Shown: piece after piece, positions 27,214 to 36,430 of the stretch
Position numbering within the stretch: the stretch's first letter is position 1
Layout: every line of letters starts with the position of its first letter
Assembly (NCBI GenBank): GCA_002390285.1
Contig: DGPB01000014.1
Coordinates: forward strand, 1 to 64,000
Length of the DNA: 64,000 nt
Direction of reading: 5' to 3'
From: Cellvibrionales bacterium UBA4451
Lineage (GTDB): Bacteria; Pseudomonadota; Gammaproteobacteria; Pseudomonadales; Porticoccaceae
The notes under the pieces: model-generated
Told to the model about the DNA's origin: nothing
Database searches by the model: none
The model's input: the letters and a program-made list of their open reading frames with translations, nothing else
Translations under genes and position numbers: made by a program

Positions 27214-27639
27214 TTAACGTGGGCAAATTTCGTCATTGCTAAAGAAATAGGCTATTTCACGCTCTGCAGAGGTGACGGAGTCAGAGCCGTGAACTGCATT
27301 GGCATCAATAGACTCGGCAAAATCTGCACGAATAGTCCCAGCAGCGGCTTCTTTAGGATTTGTCGCACCCATTAAATCACGATTTTTAATAACAGCATCG
27401 TCACCTTCCAGCACTTGAACAACAACCGGCCCAGAAGTCATAAAACCGACTAGGTCAGCATAAAATGGGCGTTCCTTGTGTTCGGCATAGAAACCACCAG
27501 CCTTCTCTTCGGAAAGCTGTTGCATTTTTGAAGCAACGATTTTCAATCCGGCTTCTTCAAAACGGTCATAGATTTTGCCAATAACATTCTTCGCAACTGC
27601 ATCGGGTTTAATAATGGAAAGGGTGCGTTCAATAGCCAT
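27214..27639 (-). CDS. ndk: Nucleoside diphosphate kinase
   Basis: A 141-residue enzyme (E. coli 143) that equilibrates nucleoside tri- and diphosphates through a phosphohistidine. ERTLSIIKPDAVAKN, EEAGLKIVASKM, GATNPKEAAAGTIRADFA and the active-site histidine in NAVHGSDS are present. The start is the ATG preceded by GGAGACCCTT, giving MAIERTLS; a 10-codon upstream extension is in frame but not conserved. Confidence 0.97.
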   Translation of the reverse strand: MAIERTLSIIKPDAVAKNVIGKIYDRFEEAGLKIVASKMQQLSEEKAGGFYAEHKERPFYADLVGFMTSGPVVVQVLEGDDAVIKNRDLMGATNPKEAAAGTIRADFAESIDANAVHGSDSVTSAEREIAYFFSNDEICPR

Positions 27640-27788
27640 CAAGGGTCTCCATGATGAGGGTTTATACAATATAGTGAGCTGAAACCGCCCAACGGCCCAG
27701 CTCTCCTATCAAAAGGGTGGGGATTTTACCCCCAAATACAAAGGGTTACAAGGAATAGCGTAGACAACTATTAGATCAAAAATATGAC

Positions 27789-29735
27789 TCAAGCAGCCAG
27801 TAATTTAGTAAAACTGGCACAGGGTACCGGCATACTGAAATGAGCACCCTGATAAGAGTGACAACCCAACTCCTTCAGTATTTCAAGGGCTTCTTTATTT
27901 TCTACACCCTCAGCCGTCACATGCAGACCATATTGCTTGGAAACCGCCATAATTGCTTCTACTACCCCCCTACTTTCGGGATCGCGATGGATGTTGCGGA
28001 TGAACTCTCGATCGATCTTAAGGTGGTCAAATGGCAAGCGTTTAAGGTAGATCATGGAAGAATAACCTATGCCAAAGTCATCAATTGAAAACATCGACCC
28101 CAGAGACTTAATCGCCTCCATCTTTTTAATAGCTTCGTCTACATCCTCAATCACCAAGTTTTCTGTCACTTCAAAGTTGATGTACTTGGGGTCTACATTA
28201 TAGCTCTTCATGCTGTGCTGAACGATTTCAAACAATTGGGGGTCGCGAAACTGACGAGGACTAATATTAATACTCAGCCTCATATGATCAGCCCAGATTC
28301 CCTGATCAAGAAAGTTACGCACATACTCACAGGCGGTACGAATAACCCAGCGCCCCACATCCACAATCAACCCTGAGGACTCCAGAACCGGAATAAACTC
28401 AGAGGGCATGTTGGTGATCTTGTCAGCATTCATCCAGCGCAACAGAGCCTCCCCCCCCATAAGAGCACCCGTTTGCACGCAAATCTGAGGCTGTACATAG
28501 AGCACAAACTCATGATTATCCATGGCTTTTCTCAACCGGGTATTCATGGCGATTTGGCGTTGAGCCTTTTCTGTAATACAAGGATCGAAGAAGGCAATGC
28601 TATTACGCCCCTTTCGCTTGGCCTCATACATGGCGGTATCCGCATACTGCAATACACGGTCTGCTGTGGTGTCAGAATCTGTCAGCAGAGCAATGCCGAT
28701 GCTGGCAGTAAGAATAACTTCATGACCATCTAGAAATAGCGGTGTAGCTACGGCTTCACCCACTTTTTCAGCGACCGCCTGAGCATCCCAAGCAGCTTGC
28801 GAAATACCGCCTGACAATTGGGGAATGAACAACACAAACTCATCACCACTCATACGAGCCAGCATGTTTTCACCGGTCACTAGGCTGGCAACTGCTCTAC
28901 CAACCTTTTTTATCACCTGATCGCCGACATTGTGGCCCCAAGAGTCATTGATATCCTTGAAGTGATCCAGATCCAACATCATTACTGCACCACACACCTG
29001 CTGACCCTGCTGGTCTTTCAGGAAAGTGCCTATTGTCTGAATCAACATCTGACGATTAGGCAGATTGGTTAGCGTGTCAAAGTAGTGATCCCGGGTTGTT
29101 TTCTCCCATGGCTGTTGACTCTCGGTGTCAGGTGCCAGCTCAGTCAGAATAGGCGTCTCAACATCTTCTGTTTCTAAAATGATGTCGCCCTCTATCGGCT
29201 GAGACTTTAATTCAGGCTCAACGTGTAAAGGATCTGGTTGTAGAGGGTCTGGTTGTAGAGGGTCTGGTTGTAGAGGATCAATTCGCGATTGAGAATCTTT
29301 GGGGTCAGCAGTGAGCTGCTGCTCTGCTGCTAAGGGAGAAGCAACAGCCGAGTTAGACCGGATCTGGGTATCAAGAACTGGCTCAACTTCTGACTGCTGT
29401 CGGTTCAGCATCACGACCAACTCTTTGCCATCCTCCGTAACATAGACAATATTAAGGGTTATCTCACAGGGACCACCAACCGAGGGACACCGCCAAATAA
29501 CGTCTTCTCTACGGTCTCGAAGTGCTTTTTTGAGTTGCAGCTTAAGATCCACCAAAGGGGTAGATTCGTCACCAGTGATACTGTCGAGAGAGGCGCCAAC
29601 CAGCTGTTTAAGTTCACACCCAAGAAGCTCAAGCGCATTTTTATTGGCATCGACACAGACGCCGTAAGCAAAGAAAAGAGTGCCGTAGGGGACTGATTCA
29701 ACCAGCACTTTATAAAGCTCTTCTTTAGAGCTCAT
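27789..29735 (-). CDS. PAS-GGDEF-EAL cyclic-di-GMP protein
   Basis: A 648-residue soluble signalling protein. A PAS-like domain (about 5-115: YGTLFFAYGVCVDANKNALELLGC in outline) is followed by a low-complexity linker with four DPLQP-type repeats, a GGDEF domain (about 215-380) and an EAL domain (about 395-648). The cyclase site reads RMSGDEF (Ser for the first Gly) and no RxxD inhibitory site precedes it. The EAL domain keeps GGEALLRW, NFEVTENLV, IDDFGIGYSSM and HLKIDREF, so phosphodiesterase activity is likely; cyclase activity is uncertain. No membrane segment. It is inserted between iscX and ndk. Confidence 0.9.
   Translation of the reverse strand: MSSKEELYKVLVESVPYGTLFFAYGVCVDANKNALELLGCELKQLVGASLDSITGDESTPLVDLKLQLKKALRDRREDVIWRCPSVGGPCEITLNIVYVTEDGKELVVMLNRQQSEVEPVLDTQIRSNSAVASPLAAEQQLTADPKDSQSRIDPLQPDPLQPDPLQPDPLHVEPELKSQPIEGDIILETEDVETPILTELAPDTESQQPWEKTTRDHYFDTLTNLPNRQMLIQTIGTFLKDQQGQQVCGAVMMLDLDHFKDINDSWGHNVGDQVIKKVGRAVASLVTGENMLARMSGDEFVLFIPQLSGGISQAAWDAQAVAEKVGEAVATPLFLDGHEVILTASIGIALLTDSDTTADRVLQYADTAMYEAKRKGRNSIAFFDPCITEKAQRQIAMNTRLRKAMDNHEFVLYVQPQICVQTGALMGGEALLRWMNADKITNMPSEFIPVLESSGLIVDVGRWVIRTACEYVRNFLDQGIWADHMRLSINISPRQFRDPQLFEIVQHSMKSYNVDPKYINFEVTENLVIEDVDEAIKKMEAIKSLGSMFSIDDFGIGYSSMIYLKRLPFDHLKIDREFIRNIHRDPESRGVVEAIMAVSKQYGLHVTAEGVENKEALEILKELGCHSYQGAHFSMPVPCASFTKLLAA
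29233..29277 (-). repeat. Three tandem 15-base repeats in the GGDEF/EAL linker
   Basis: The unit TCTGGTTGTAGAGGG occurs three times head to tail (the last copy differs at one base). It encodes repeated DPLQP pentapeptides between the PAS and GGDEF domains, so unit changes keep the frame and only alter linker length. Confidence 0.9.
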
Positions 29736-29773
29736 TAATACCCCTTAATTCATTATTACAGCTTGGCTACATT

Positions 29774-29974
29774 CTAATCGAGTTCGTCAATCCATGCCAT
29801 CTGGATTCCCTCTAGAATCTTTTCACCACATCGGTCGGGATCATCATCGAAATCTGCTAATGCCAACACCCAATTACGAAGATCAACAAAGTTGATGTAG
29901 TGCGGGTCAGTCTCTGAATGAGTTTCCGATAGCTCAATGGCAATATCTTGTACGTCTGTCCACTTAAGTGACAC
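29774..29974 (-). CDS. iscX: Fe-S assembly protein IscX
   Basis: A 66-residue acidic protein, the same length as E. coli IscX. It has LKWTDVQDIAIELSETH, DPHYINFVDLRNWV and DDPDRCGEKILEGIQMAWI, with the Asp/Glu-rich surface that binds IscS and iron. It modulates IscS activity in cluster assembly. It is the last gene of the ISC operon, 10 bases after fdx. Confidence 0.96.
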   Translation of the reverse strand: MSLKWTDVQDIAIELSETHSETDPHYINFVDLRNWVLALADFDDDPDRCGEKILEGIQMAWIDELD

Positions 29975-29984
29975 AACTGACCTC

Positions 29985-30323
29985 CTAATGCTTCTCAGAC
30001 ACCATATTTATGGTGTATCTAGGGATTTCTACTACCAAATCTTTATTAGCAACAACTGCTTGGCAACTGAGCCTGGAGTCAGGATCTACCCCCCACGCTT
30101 TATCCAAAAAATCCTCTTCCAGCTCATCCGCTTCCTCGAGCGAATCAAACCCCTCACGAATATACACATGGCAGGTGGTACAAGCACAAGACATCTCACA
30201 GGCGTGCTCAATCTCAATACCTTCACTTAATGCCACTTCACAAAGACTTTTGCCCGGCTCTACATCAACCACGGCCCCTTCAGGGCAGAGGTTATCATCG
30301 GGTAGAAATACGACTTTTGGCAT
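29985..30323 (-). CDS. fdx: ISC-type [2Fe-2S] ferredoxin
   Basis: A 112-residue adrenodoxin-type ferredoxin (E. coli 111) that feeds electrons to cluster assembly on IscU. The four cluster cysteines lie in EHACEMSCACTTCHVY and RLSCQA. FLPDDNLCPEGAVVDVEPG is the family N-terminus. One base separates it from hscA. Confidence 0.97.
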   Translation of the reverse strand: MPKVVFLPDDNLCPEGAVVDVEPGKSLCEVALSEGIEIEHACEMSCACTTCHVYIREGFDSLEEADELEEDFLDKAWGVDPDSRLSCQAVVANKDLVVEIPRYTINMVSEKH

Positions 30324-30324
30324 G

Positions 30325-32193
30325 TCACATACCCCGCTCTATTTCATCAAGGCTGTGCCCGGTTAGTGCTTTCTGAATACTGGCATTCATACGGCGGGCA
30401 GCAAATTCTTCACTGGTTTTGGATACCACCTCTATGTGACGAGCGATTTCTCGATGGTTCTCACTATTCCGAACTCTTTCTAGGTCGACCAACGCCATTT
30501 CCAGACAATGGTATTCTTCATTATTGAGCAACGCGCGGCCATCCTGTTCTAATGCAGCTTGTAGGTCTACATACATTCGATCAGCATCAACCTGCTGTTC
30601 ACGTAGTGCCCTTGCCTGCATATCGCCTTTGGCATGCGTATAGGATTCCTTGAGCATGCGAGTAACCTCCTCATCATTAAGCCCATAGGAGGGTTTTACC
30701 TCGACATGGGCTTCCACACCACTGATCAGCTCCTTAGCTGAAACATTCAGTAGGCCATCGGCATCCACTCGAAAACCAACCCGAATTTTGGCAGCCCCTG
30801 CGACCATAGGCGGTATTCCACGTAATTCAAAACGAGCAAGGGAACGACTGTCAGAAACCAGCTCACGTTCGCCCTGCAGCACATGAACAGCCATGGCGAC
30901 CTGGCCATCTTTGAAGGTGGTAAAATCCTGTGCTTTGGCCACGGGAATGGTCGTGTTTCGATGAATAATTTTTTCCATTAACCCGCCCATTGTTTCAATG
31001 CCTAGAGACAGTGGAATCACATCCAACAACAACATTTCATCGCCGGGCTTATTGCCCACAAGCACATCGGCTTGAAGGGCAGCACCGATAGCCACCACTC
31101 TATCCGGATCAATATCTACCAGCGGCTCCCTACCAAATGCTTCGGTTACTTTTTCACGCACCCGAAGGGTTCGGGTCGAACCACCAACCATCACCACATT
31201 GGCAACATCTTCCGGCTTGAGCCCTGCGTCCCGCAGACAACGCCTGCAAGCCCTCAGGGTTTTATCAATCATAGGATCAATCAGGCTATCGAGTTGTTCG
31301 CGTTTCAACTCACCCGTCCAGCCCGCTACCGACACTGCCACTTGGGGCTGGGTAGATAGCGACTCTTTCGCGCTACGGGCCGTCATCAGCAACTGGCGCT
31401 GCACTGAAGGATTCAAATCATCGCCCAAACCTGCCTGCTGGCCGAACCACTGGGCTAACGCACGATCAAAATCATCGCCACCCAAGGCTGAATCACCGCC
31501 CGTTGAGAGTACTTCAAAAACACCGTGGGACAACCTAAGGATAGAGATATCAAAGGTGCCGCCACCCAAGTCATAAACTGCAATAACGCCCTCACCACCC
31601 TGATCCAATCCATAAGCAACAGCCGCCGCTGTGGGCTCACTGAGAAGACGCAATACTTTGACGCCCGCTAAAGTGGCAGCGTCCTTGGTCGCTTGGCGCT
31701 GAGCCTCATCAAAATAGGCTGGGACAGTGACGACAGCACCTTCAAGCCGTCCATCCAAAGCCAATTCCGCTCGCTCAACAAGCACCTTCAAAATCTCAGT
31801 GGATGCCGCCACAGGGCTAATTTCCCCAGCGACTGTCTTGAAATTGGGCATACCGCTATCACTAGCAACCATGTCATAAGGCAGCTGGCTACCGAGCGTT
31901 TTGATATCCTCAATACCACGCCCCATGAAACGCTTCACGGAAACCAGAGTATTGAGAGGGTCATCTGCCGACCGATCGTACGCTCTACGACCTACAGTGA
32001 CCTCACCTGTAGCACTGTAGTGTACTACTGAAGGCAGCAGATGCTGGCCTTCACTATCCAGTAGAGTCTCGGGGGTACCACTCCTCACTGTCGCCACAAG
32101 TGAATTAGTTGTACCGAGGTCAATACCTACGGCACGTCGACGCTGATGGGGTTCCGGGGATTGACCGGGTTCGGAAATCTGTAACAGGACCAC
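30325..32193 (-). CDS. hscA: Fe-S biogenesis Hsp70 chaperone HscA
   Basis: A 622-residue Hsp70 (E. coli 616) that releases clusters from IscU with ATP hydrolysis. The nucleotide-binding domain begins AVGIDLGTTNSLVATVRSG and contains VYDLGGGTFDISIL and VVMVGGSTRT. The substrate domain includes DVIPLSLGIETMGG. Translation starts at GTG; the next residues VLLQISEPGQSPEPHQRR match other HscA N-termini. It follows hscB at 14 bases. Confidence 0.97.
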   Translation of the reverse strand: MVLLQISEPGQSPEPHQRRRAVGIDLGTTNSLVATVRSGTPETLLDSEGQHLLPSVVHYSATGEVTVGRRAYDRSADDPLNTLVSVKRFMGRGIEDIKTLGSQLPYDMVASDSGMPNFKTVAGEISPVAASTEILKVLVERAELALDGRLEGAVVTVPAYFDEAQRQATKDAATLAGVKVLRLLSEPTAAAVAYGLDQGGEGVIAVYDLGGGTFDISILRLSHGVFEVLSTGGDSALGGDDFDRALAQWFGQQAGLGDDLNPSVQRQLLMTARSAKESLSTQPQVAVSVAGWTGELKREQLDSLIDPMIDKTLRACRRCLRDAGLKPEDVANVVMVGGSTRTLRVREKVTEAFGREPLVDIDPDRVVAIGAALQADVLVGNKPGDEMLLLDVIPLSLGIETMGGLMEKIIHRNTTIPVAKAQDFTTFKDGQVAMAVHVLQGERELVSDSRSLARFELRGIPPMVAGAAKIRVGFRVDADGLLNVSAKELISGVEAHVEVKPSYGLNDEEVTRMLKESYTHAKGDMQARALREQQVDADRMYVDLQAALEQDGRALLNNEEYHCLEMALVDLERVRNSENHREIARHIEVVSKTSEEFAARRMNASIQKALTGHSLDEIERGM

Positions 32194-32207
32194 TATTTAG
32201 TTACCAC

Positions 32208-32738
32208 TTAATCATCGTCTAGTTCTTGTTCAAGCTGCTCCACTTCATTCAGCAATTTACTAAAAAATTGCATCTTAGCCACGGTATCAACAGCATTCTT
32301 AATGTCAGCTTGCACGTATTGCCGACCAAACAGTTGTTGCAGCTCGTCATACTGCCCTCGAGCCTCTTCGGCCACTTGATCAAGAACAGTGAGCGGCTCA
32401 GTAGCATCTCTTACCTCCGACAACGCTTCGCGCAACTCGATTTGTTGCATCAAAAATATCGGATCTCGAGTAATACTTGTCTCGCCTTCACCCTCAATAC
32501 CGCTCAAAGACAGCAGATATTGTGCTCGAAGCAGTGGAGACGTTAACTCGCTATATGCCTGATTGATAACTGCCGCATATTGTACGGCAAGACGCTGCTC
32601 TTGAGCGGGTTTGGTGGAATAGCGGTCGGGATGGAACTTGCGCTGCATTTGATGGTAACGATCTGCCAGCAACCGTAGATCAATCTTGTATCCCACGGGC
32701 AGACCAAATATTTCAAAATAGTTGCTAGTGAAATCCAC
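32208..32738 (-). CDS. hscB: Fe-S biogenesis co-chaperone HscB
   Basis: A 176-residue J-domain protein. The N-terminus NYFEIFGLPVGYKID leads to the J-domain HPD in RKFHPDRYS (about residues 36-38). The C-terminal three-helix domain binds IscU (LREALSEVRDATEPL region). It delivers IscU to HscA. It is 115 bases after iscA, leaving room for the only sizeable gap in the operon. Confidence 0.95.
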   Translation of the reverse strand: MDFTSNYFEIFGLPVGYKIDLRLLADRYHQMQRKFHPDRYSTKPAQEQRLAVQYAAVINQAYSELTSPLLRAQYLLSLSGIEGEGETSITRDPIFLMQQIELREALSEVRDATEPLTVLDQVAEEARGQYDELQQLFGRQYVQADIKNAVDTVAKMQFFSKLLNEVEQLEQELDDD

Positions 32739-32853
32739 GGTGAATCAACCTAACTTAGCAAATAGCATAAGACCAACAGAAAACGACTAGGCCCACAACT
32801 ACCAAGTTTAGTATGTCCGCTTTACCGATTAGTTTCGTCAAGATCAGTATCGG

Positions 32854-33180
32854 CTACACGTGGAAACTTTCACCACAGCCACATTCATCTTTAACGTTGG
32901 GATTATTAAACTGAAAACCCTCATTTAAACCCTCCCGAACAAAATCTAATTCCGTACCATCGAGATAAGCGAGGCTTTTGGGGTCGATAAAAAGTTTAGC
33001 ATTACCACTGGCGAACATCTTATCTTCCGGCTCGTGATCATCAACAAACTCCAACACATAAGAAAGACCGGAACAGCCCGTGGTTTTAACGCCCAAGCGA
33101 ATACCAAGGCCATGCCCGCGATGCGACATATGTTTAAGCACATGCTCTTCAGCAGCAGTTGTCATGGTAATTGCCATCAT
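32854..33180 (-). CDS. iscA: A-type Fe-S carrier IscA
   Basis: A 108-residue carrier (E. coli 107). The three cluster cysteines are in GVKTTGCSGLSYVLEF and the C-terminal ECGCGESF. It accepts clusters from IscU and passes them to apoproteins such as IspG. It is preceded by iscU at 30 bases. Confidence 0.97.
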   Translation of the reverse strand: MMAITMTTAAEEHVLKHMSHRGHGLGIRLGVKTTGCSGLSYVLEFVDDHEPEDKMFASGNAKLFIDPKSLAYLDGTELDFVREGLNEGFQFNNPNVKDECGCGESFHV

Positions 33181-33210
33181 TCCACTCCATCTTCTTTTAC
33201 TATATTCAGT

Positions 33211-33603
33211 CTATTCACTATCTTCGCCGCGCTTGTGTCGTACATCTCTCACTGCTGCCTTAATGGCATCTTCGGCCAGCACCGAGCAGTGAATTTTCAC
33301 AGGCGGCAACGCCAGCTCTTCAGCAATTTCTGTGTTTTTAATTTCCGCCGCTTGCGCCAACGATTTACCCTTGACCCACTCAGTCAGCAAGGAGCTGGAC
33401 GCAATGGCGGAACCACAACCATACGTCTTGAACTTTGCGTCTTCAATAATGCCATTATCGTCCACTTGAATCTGTAAACGCATGACATCGCCACAGGCAG
33501 GTGCGCCCACCATACCTGTACCTACATTGCTGGACTTATCATCTAACTTGCCAACGTTGCGTGGATTTTCGTAGTGATCGAGTACTTTTTCACTGTAAGC
33601 CAT
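33211..33603 (-). CDS. iscU: Fe-S cluster scaffold IscU
   Basis: A 130-residue scaffold (E. coli 128). It begins AYSEKVLDHYENPRNVGKLD, has the three assembly cysteines in GAPACGDVM, TYGCGSAIASSS and IHCSVLAEDAI, and the conserved LPPVK loop recognised by HscA, all intact. Confidence 0.98.
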   Translation of the reverse strand: MAYSEKVLDHYENPRNVGKLDDKSSNVGTGMVGAPACGDVMRLQIQVDDNGIIEDAKFKTYGCGSAIASSSLLTEWVKGKSLAQAAEIKNTEIAEELALPPVKIHCSVLAEDAIKAAVRDVRHKRGEDSE

Positions 33604-33620
33604 GATTTAAATCCTCAACT

Positions 33621-34835
33621 TTAGTGTGCGGCCCACTCAACCTGACTCAGGTCGACGCCGTCTTTAAACATATCCCATAATGGGGACAATTCACGTAGTT
33701 TGACTACCGCATCACGAATTTTATCTACCGCGAAGTCAATCTCCTCATCTGTAGTAAAACGACCCATAGAGAAGCGAATGGAGCTATGAGCCTGCTCATC
33801 ATCCAACCCTAAGGCCCGCAACACATAAGAAGGCTCAAGGCTGGCAGACGTACAAGCAGAACCTGAAGAAACAGCTAGGTCCTTTAGCGCCATAATCAGC
33901 GACTCACCTTCCACAAAAGAAAAGCTCACATTGAGATTTCCAGTGACTCGCTGCCGCAAAGAGCCATTCAAGCGCACCTCCTCCATACTGGAAATGCCAT
34001 CCCATAACCGATTTCTCAATGCCAGAATACGCTGGTTCTCTTCAGCCATTTCTTCTCCGGCAATCCTAAAAGCTTCACCCATACCAACAATTTGGTGGGT
34101 TGGTAAGGTTCCTGAACGCATACCACGCTCGTGGCCACCGCCGTGTGTCTGTGCTTCAATTCGTACCCGAGGCTTGCGACGTACATAGAGGGCGCCGATA
34201 CCCTTGGGGCCATAAATCTTGTGTGCACACAACGACATCAGATCAACCTTCATCGCCTCCATATCAATGCCTACCTTGCCGGCACTCTGGGCTGCATCAA
34301 CATGAAAAAACACTTTATGTTGGCGGCAAATTTCACCAATCGAGGCAATATCATTGATAGTGCCAATTTCGTTGTTAACGTGCATCAACGACACCACCGT
34401 TGTGTCTTCTCGAATAGCGTTAAGCACTGCTTCCGGGTGAATAATTCCATCAGTGTCTGGATCTAGGTAAGTCACCTCATAACCTTCACGTTCCATCTGA
34501 CGACAGGTATCAAGCACTGCTTTGTGCTCGATCTTCGAGGTAATAATGTGCTTGCCTTTTTTCTGATTGAAGTGAGCACATCCTTTAATTGCCAGATTAT
34601 TCGCTTCAGTGGCACCAGACGTCCAAACAATCTCACGAGGGTCAGCATTCAGTAGTGCAGCAACTTGTCCACGCGCCTCTTCCACGGCCGCCTCTGCCTG
34701 CCAGCCAAATGAATGAGATCGAGAAGCCGGGTTACCAAAATTACCGGTATTTGTCAGGCACTCTGCCATTTTCTCAGCCACTCTAGGGTCAACCGGAGTG
34801 GTGGCAGAGTAGTCCAGATAAATAGGTAGTTTCAT
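33621..34835 (-). CDS. iscS: Cysteine desulfurase IscS
   Basis: A 404-residue PLP enzyme, exactly the E. coli length. It supplies sulfur for Fe-S clusters and tRNA thiolation. YLDYSATTPVDPRVAEKM, the PLP lysine in SLCAHKIYGPKGIG, and the mobile-loop catalytic cysteine in SSGSACTSASLEPSYVL are present, with the C-terminal tail SQVEWAAH that contacts IscU. Confidence 0.98.
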   Translation of the reverse strand: MKLPIYLDYSATTPVDPRVAEKMAECLTNTGNFGNPASRSHSFGWQAEAAVEEARGQVAALLNADPREIVWTSGATEANNLAIKGCAHFNQKKGKHIITSKIEHKAVLDTCRQMEREGYEVTYLDPDTDGIIHPEAVLNAIREDTTVVSLMHVNNEIGTINDIASIGEICRQHKVFFHVDAAQSAGKVGIDMEAMKVDLMSLCAHKIYGPKGIGALYVRRKPRVRIEAQTHGGGHERGMRSGTLPTHQIVGMGEAFRIAGEEMAEENQRILALRNRLWDGISSMEEVRLNGSLRQRVTGNLNVSFSFVEGESLIMALKDLAVSSGSACTSASLEPSYVLRALGLDDEQAHSSIRFSMGRFTTDEEIDFAVDKIRDAVVKLRELSPLWDMFKDGVDLSQVEWAAH

Positions 34836-34848
34836 TCAAATTCTCCTG

Positions 34849-35313
34849 TCAGATTTGCACATTAGCATTAACCTCAATCAGTTCGCTCTGACGTAGAGCC
34901 ACCAGCTGCACTTCGTTTTGATGCATAAGGCCATCCAATGTAATACCACTAAGAAATTGGTGTATCTGTTCACTCAGGTCATTCCATAAATGGTGGGTGA
35001 GACAAACCTCACCACTATTACAGTTGCCCTTTCCACCACAACTGGTGGCGTCGATAGATTCATTGACAGCATCAATGATTTCCGCAACATGGATATCATC
35101 ACCACTACGGGCCAGTCGGTAACCGCCACCAGGGCCCCGCACACTGCGAACCAACTCCTGTTGACGCAACTTGGCAAACAACTGCTCTAGGTACGACAGG
35201 GAAATGCCCTGTCGCCGGGAGATATCCGCCAAGCTAATTGGTCCGATTTCACCATGGAGAGCAAGATCCAGCATGGCAGTGACCGCGTACCGGCCTCGTG
35301 TTGTCAGCCGCAT
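34849..35313 (-). CDS. iscR: Fe-S-sensing repressor IscR
   Basis: A 154-residue Rrf2-family regulator. The winged HTH runs from MRLTTRGRYAVTAMLDLALH through SLADISRRQGISLSYLEQLF and VRGPGGGYRLARS. The [2Fe-2S] ligands are the three cysteines of CGGKGNCNSGEVC, with a conserved His just after. Holo-IscR represses its own operon. It is the first gene of the ISC operon, under a promoter with an IscR-like site. Confidence 0.97.
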   Translation of the reverse strand: MRLTTRGRYAVTAMLDLALHGEIGPISLADISRRQGISLSYLEQLFAKLRQQELVRSVRGPGGGYRLARSGDDIHVAEIIDAVNESIDATSCGGKGNCNSGEVCLTHHLWNDLSEQIHQFLSGITLDGLMHQNEVQLVALRQSELIEVNANVQI

Positions 35314-35352
35314 AGTGTTTCCCTCACATCTACCTTAATTAGATATCATTTC

Positions 35353-35421
35353 AGTGGTTATTATGTAAAAACCTACCATTTTAGTCAAGTAAATAACATA
35401 CTCTTTTAGTGGGTTATTATG
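35353..35421. repeat. Direct repeat around the iscR promoter
   Basis: AGTGGTTATTATG (35353-35365) and AGTGGGTTATTATG (35408-35421) are near-identical copies about 55 bases apart, each preceded by TTT(C/T). The inner copy includes the iscR -10 hexamer. The purpose is unknown; a duplicated operator or duplicated promoter remnant is possible. Confidence 0.5.
35360..35392 (-). promoter_or_regulatory. iscR promoter with an IscR type 1-like operator
   Basis: On the minus strand TTGACT (35383-35388) and CATAAT (35360-35365) are spaced by 17 bases. The 25-base segment 35368-35392 agrees with about 20 positions of the IscR type 1 consensus (ATASYYGACTRWNNYAGTCRRSTAT), with both GACT and GT half-site cores in register and overlapping the -35. 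This predicts repression of iscRSUA-hscBA-fdx-iscX by cluster-bound IscR. Confidence 0.7.
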
Positions 35422-35438
35422 GATAAAAGAATCACGCC

Positions 35439-36203
35439 CTATCCCTTTGATTCAATTGCCTTTTTCATTCTGTATGCCGCATTCTGGATCGCGGTTAGCA
35501 CACCTCTTAGGATCGACAACTCCATTTCATCAAGGCGGATGCGTCCATAGAGCCGACGCAATCGAGTCATGGTTTGCCGGGGGTTATCCCTATCGTGAAA
35601 ACCAATATCCACCAAGGCCTGCTCCAAGTGCTGAAAGTACATTTCCAAATCCTGTGCTTTAGCCGGAGGCTGATCCCATTCATCAAACGATGGCAAAGTA
35701 CCCTCAGCATCAGCCATAGAGGCCATTCGGACTTCGTAACAAAGCACCTGAACGGCAGCCGCAAGATTGAGAGAACTGTAATCAGGGTTTGACGGAATAT
35801 GTACATGGTAGGTGCACTTGTGCAACTCTTCGTTGGTAAGCCCTCTATCTTCCCGGCCAAACACAATGGCTACATCATGCTGTTCAGCCTCCCGCCAAAC
35901 GCGCTCACCGCACTCCCGCGGGTTAAGCAGCGGCCAGGTAATACGTCGCCCACGGGCACTGGTTCCCACCACTAGACCACAACCAGCGACAGCCTCATCG
36001 AGATCACCTACTACTACCGCGTTATCCAGAACATCTAGTGCATTGGCAGCACGCCATACCGCCCTATCAGCGGGGTATTCCTTAGGTGCGACCAGATACA
36101 AACGAGATAACCCCATATTTTTTATCGCGCGCGCCGCTCCCCCGATGTTTCCCGGGTGACTCGTGTTAACCAATACGATACGAATGTTGTCAAAGTTGCT
36201 CAT
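35439..36203 (-). CDS. trmJ: tRNA (cytidine/uridine-32-2'-O)-methyltransferase TrmJ
   Basis: A 254-residue SpoU/TrmH-class SPOUT methyltransferase (E. coli 246) that modifies position 32 of several tRNAs using SAM. IRIVLVNTSHPGNIGGAARA, IVFGREDRGLTNEEL and the knot motif IPSNPDYSSLNLAAAVQVLCYE in outline are clear. Located upstream of iscR as in many gammaproteobacteria, divergent from suhB. Confidence 0.95.
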   Translation of the reverse strand: MSNFDNIRIVLVNTSHPGNIGGAARAIKNMGLSRLYLVAPKEYPADRAVWRAANALDVLDNAVVVGDLDEAVAGCGLVVGTSARGRRITWPLLNPRECGERVWREAEQHDVAIVFGREDRGLTNEELHKCTYHVHIPSNPDYSSLNLAAAVQVLCYEVRMASMADAEGTLPSFDEWDQPPAKAQDLEMYFQHLEQALVDIGFHDRDNPRQTMTRLRRLYGRIRLDEMELSILRGVLTAIQNAAYRMKKAIESKG

Positions 36204-36430
36204 GAAATGATTTTCCAGACGATATATGACTAAACGTGGCTTAACCTTCAGACTTATTGCAGCCTGGGTATTTACAAACAGGCTTGCGAATAGCCCAGCT
36301 GTGAAGAACCCAGCATTGAAGCGCCGCGAATTCTAGCAGGAAGAACTGCTTAAATCATGGTTTTTACCCTCCCCGCACCAACCCCTGTCTGGTACAATGC
36401 CGCGCTTTCTTCATGCTGGAATCTCTCACG

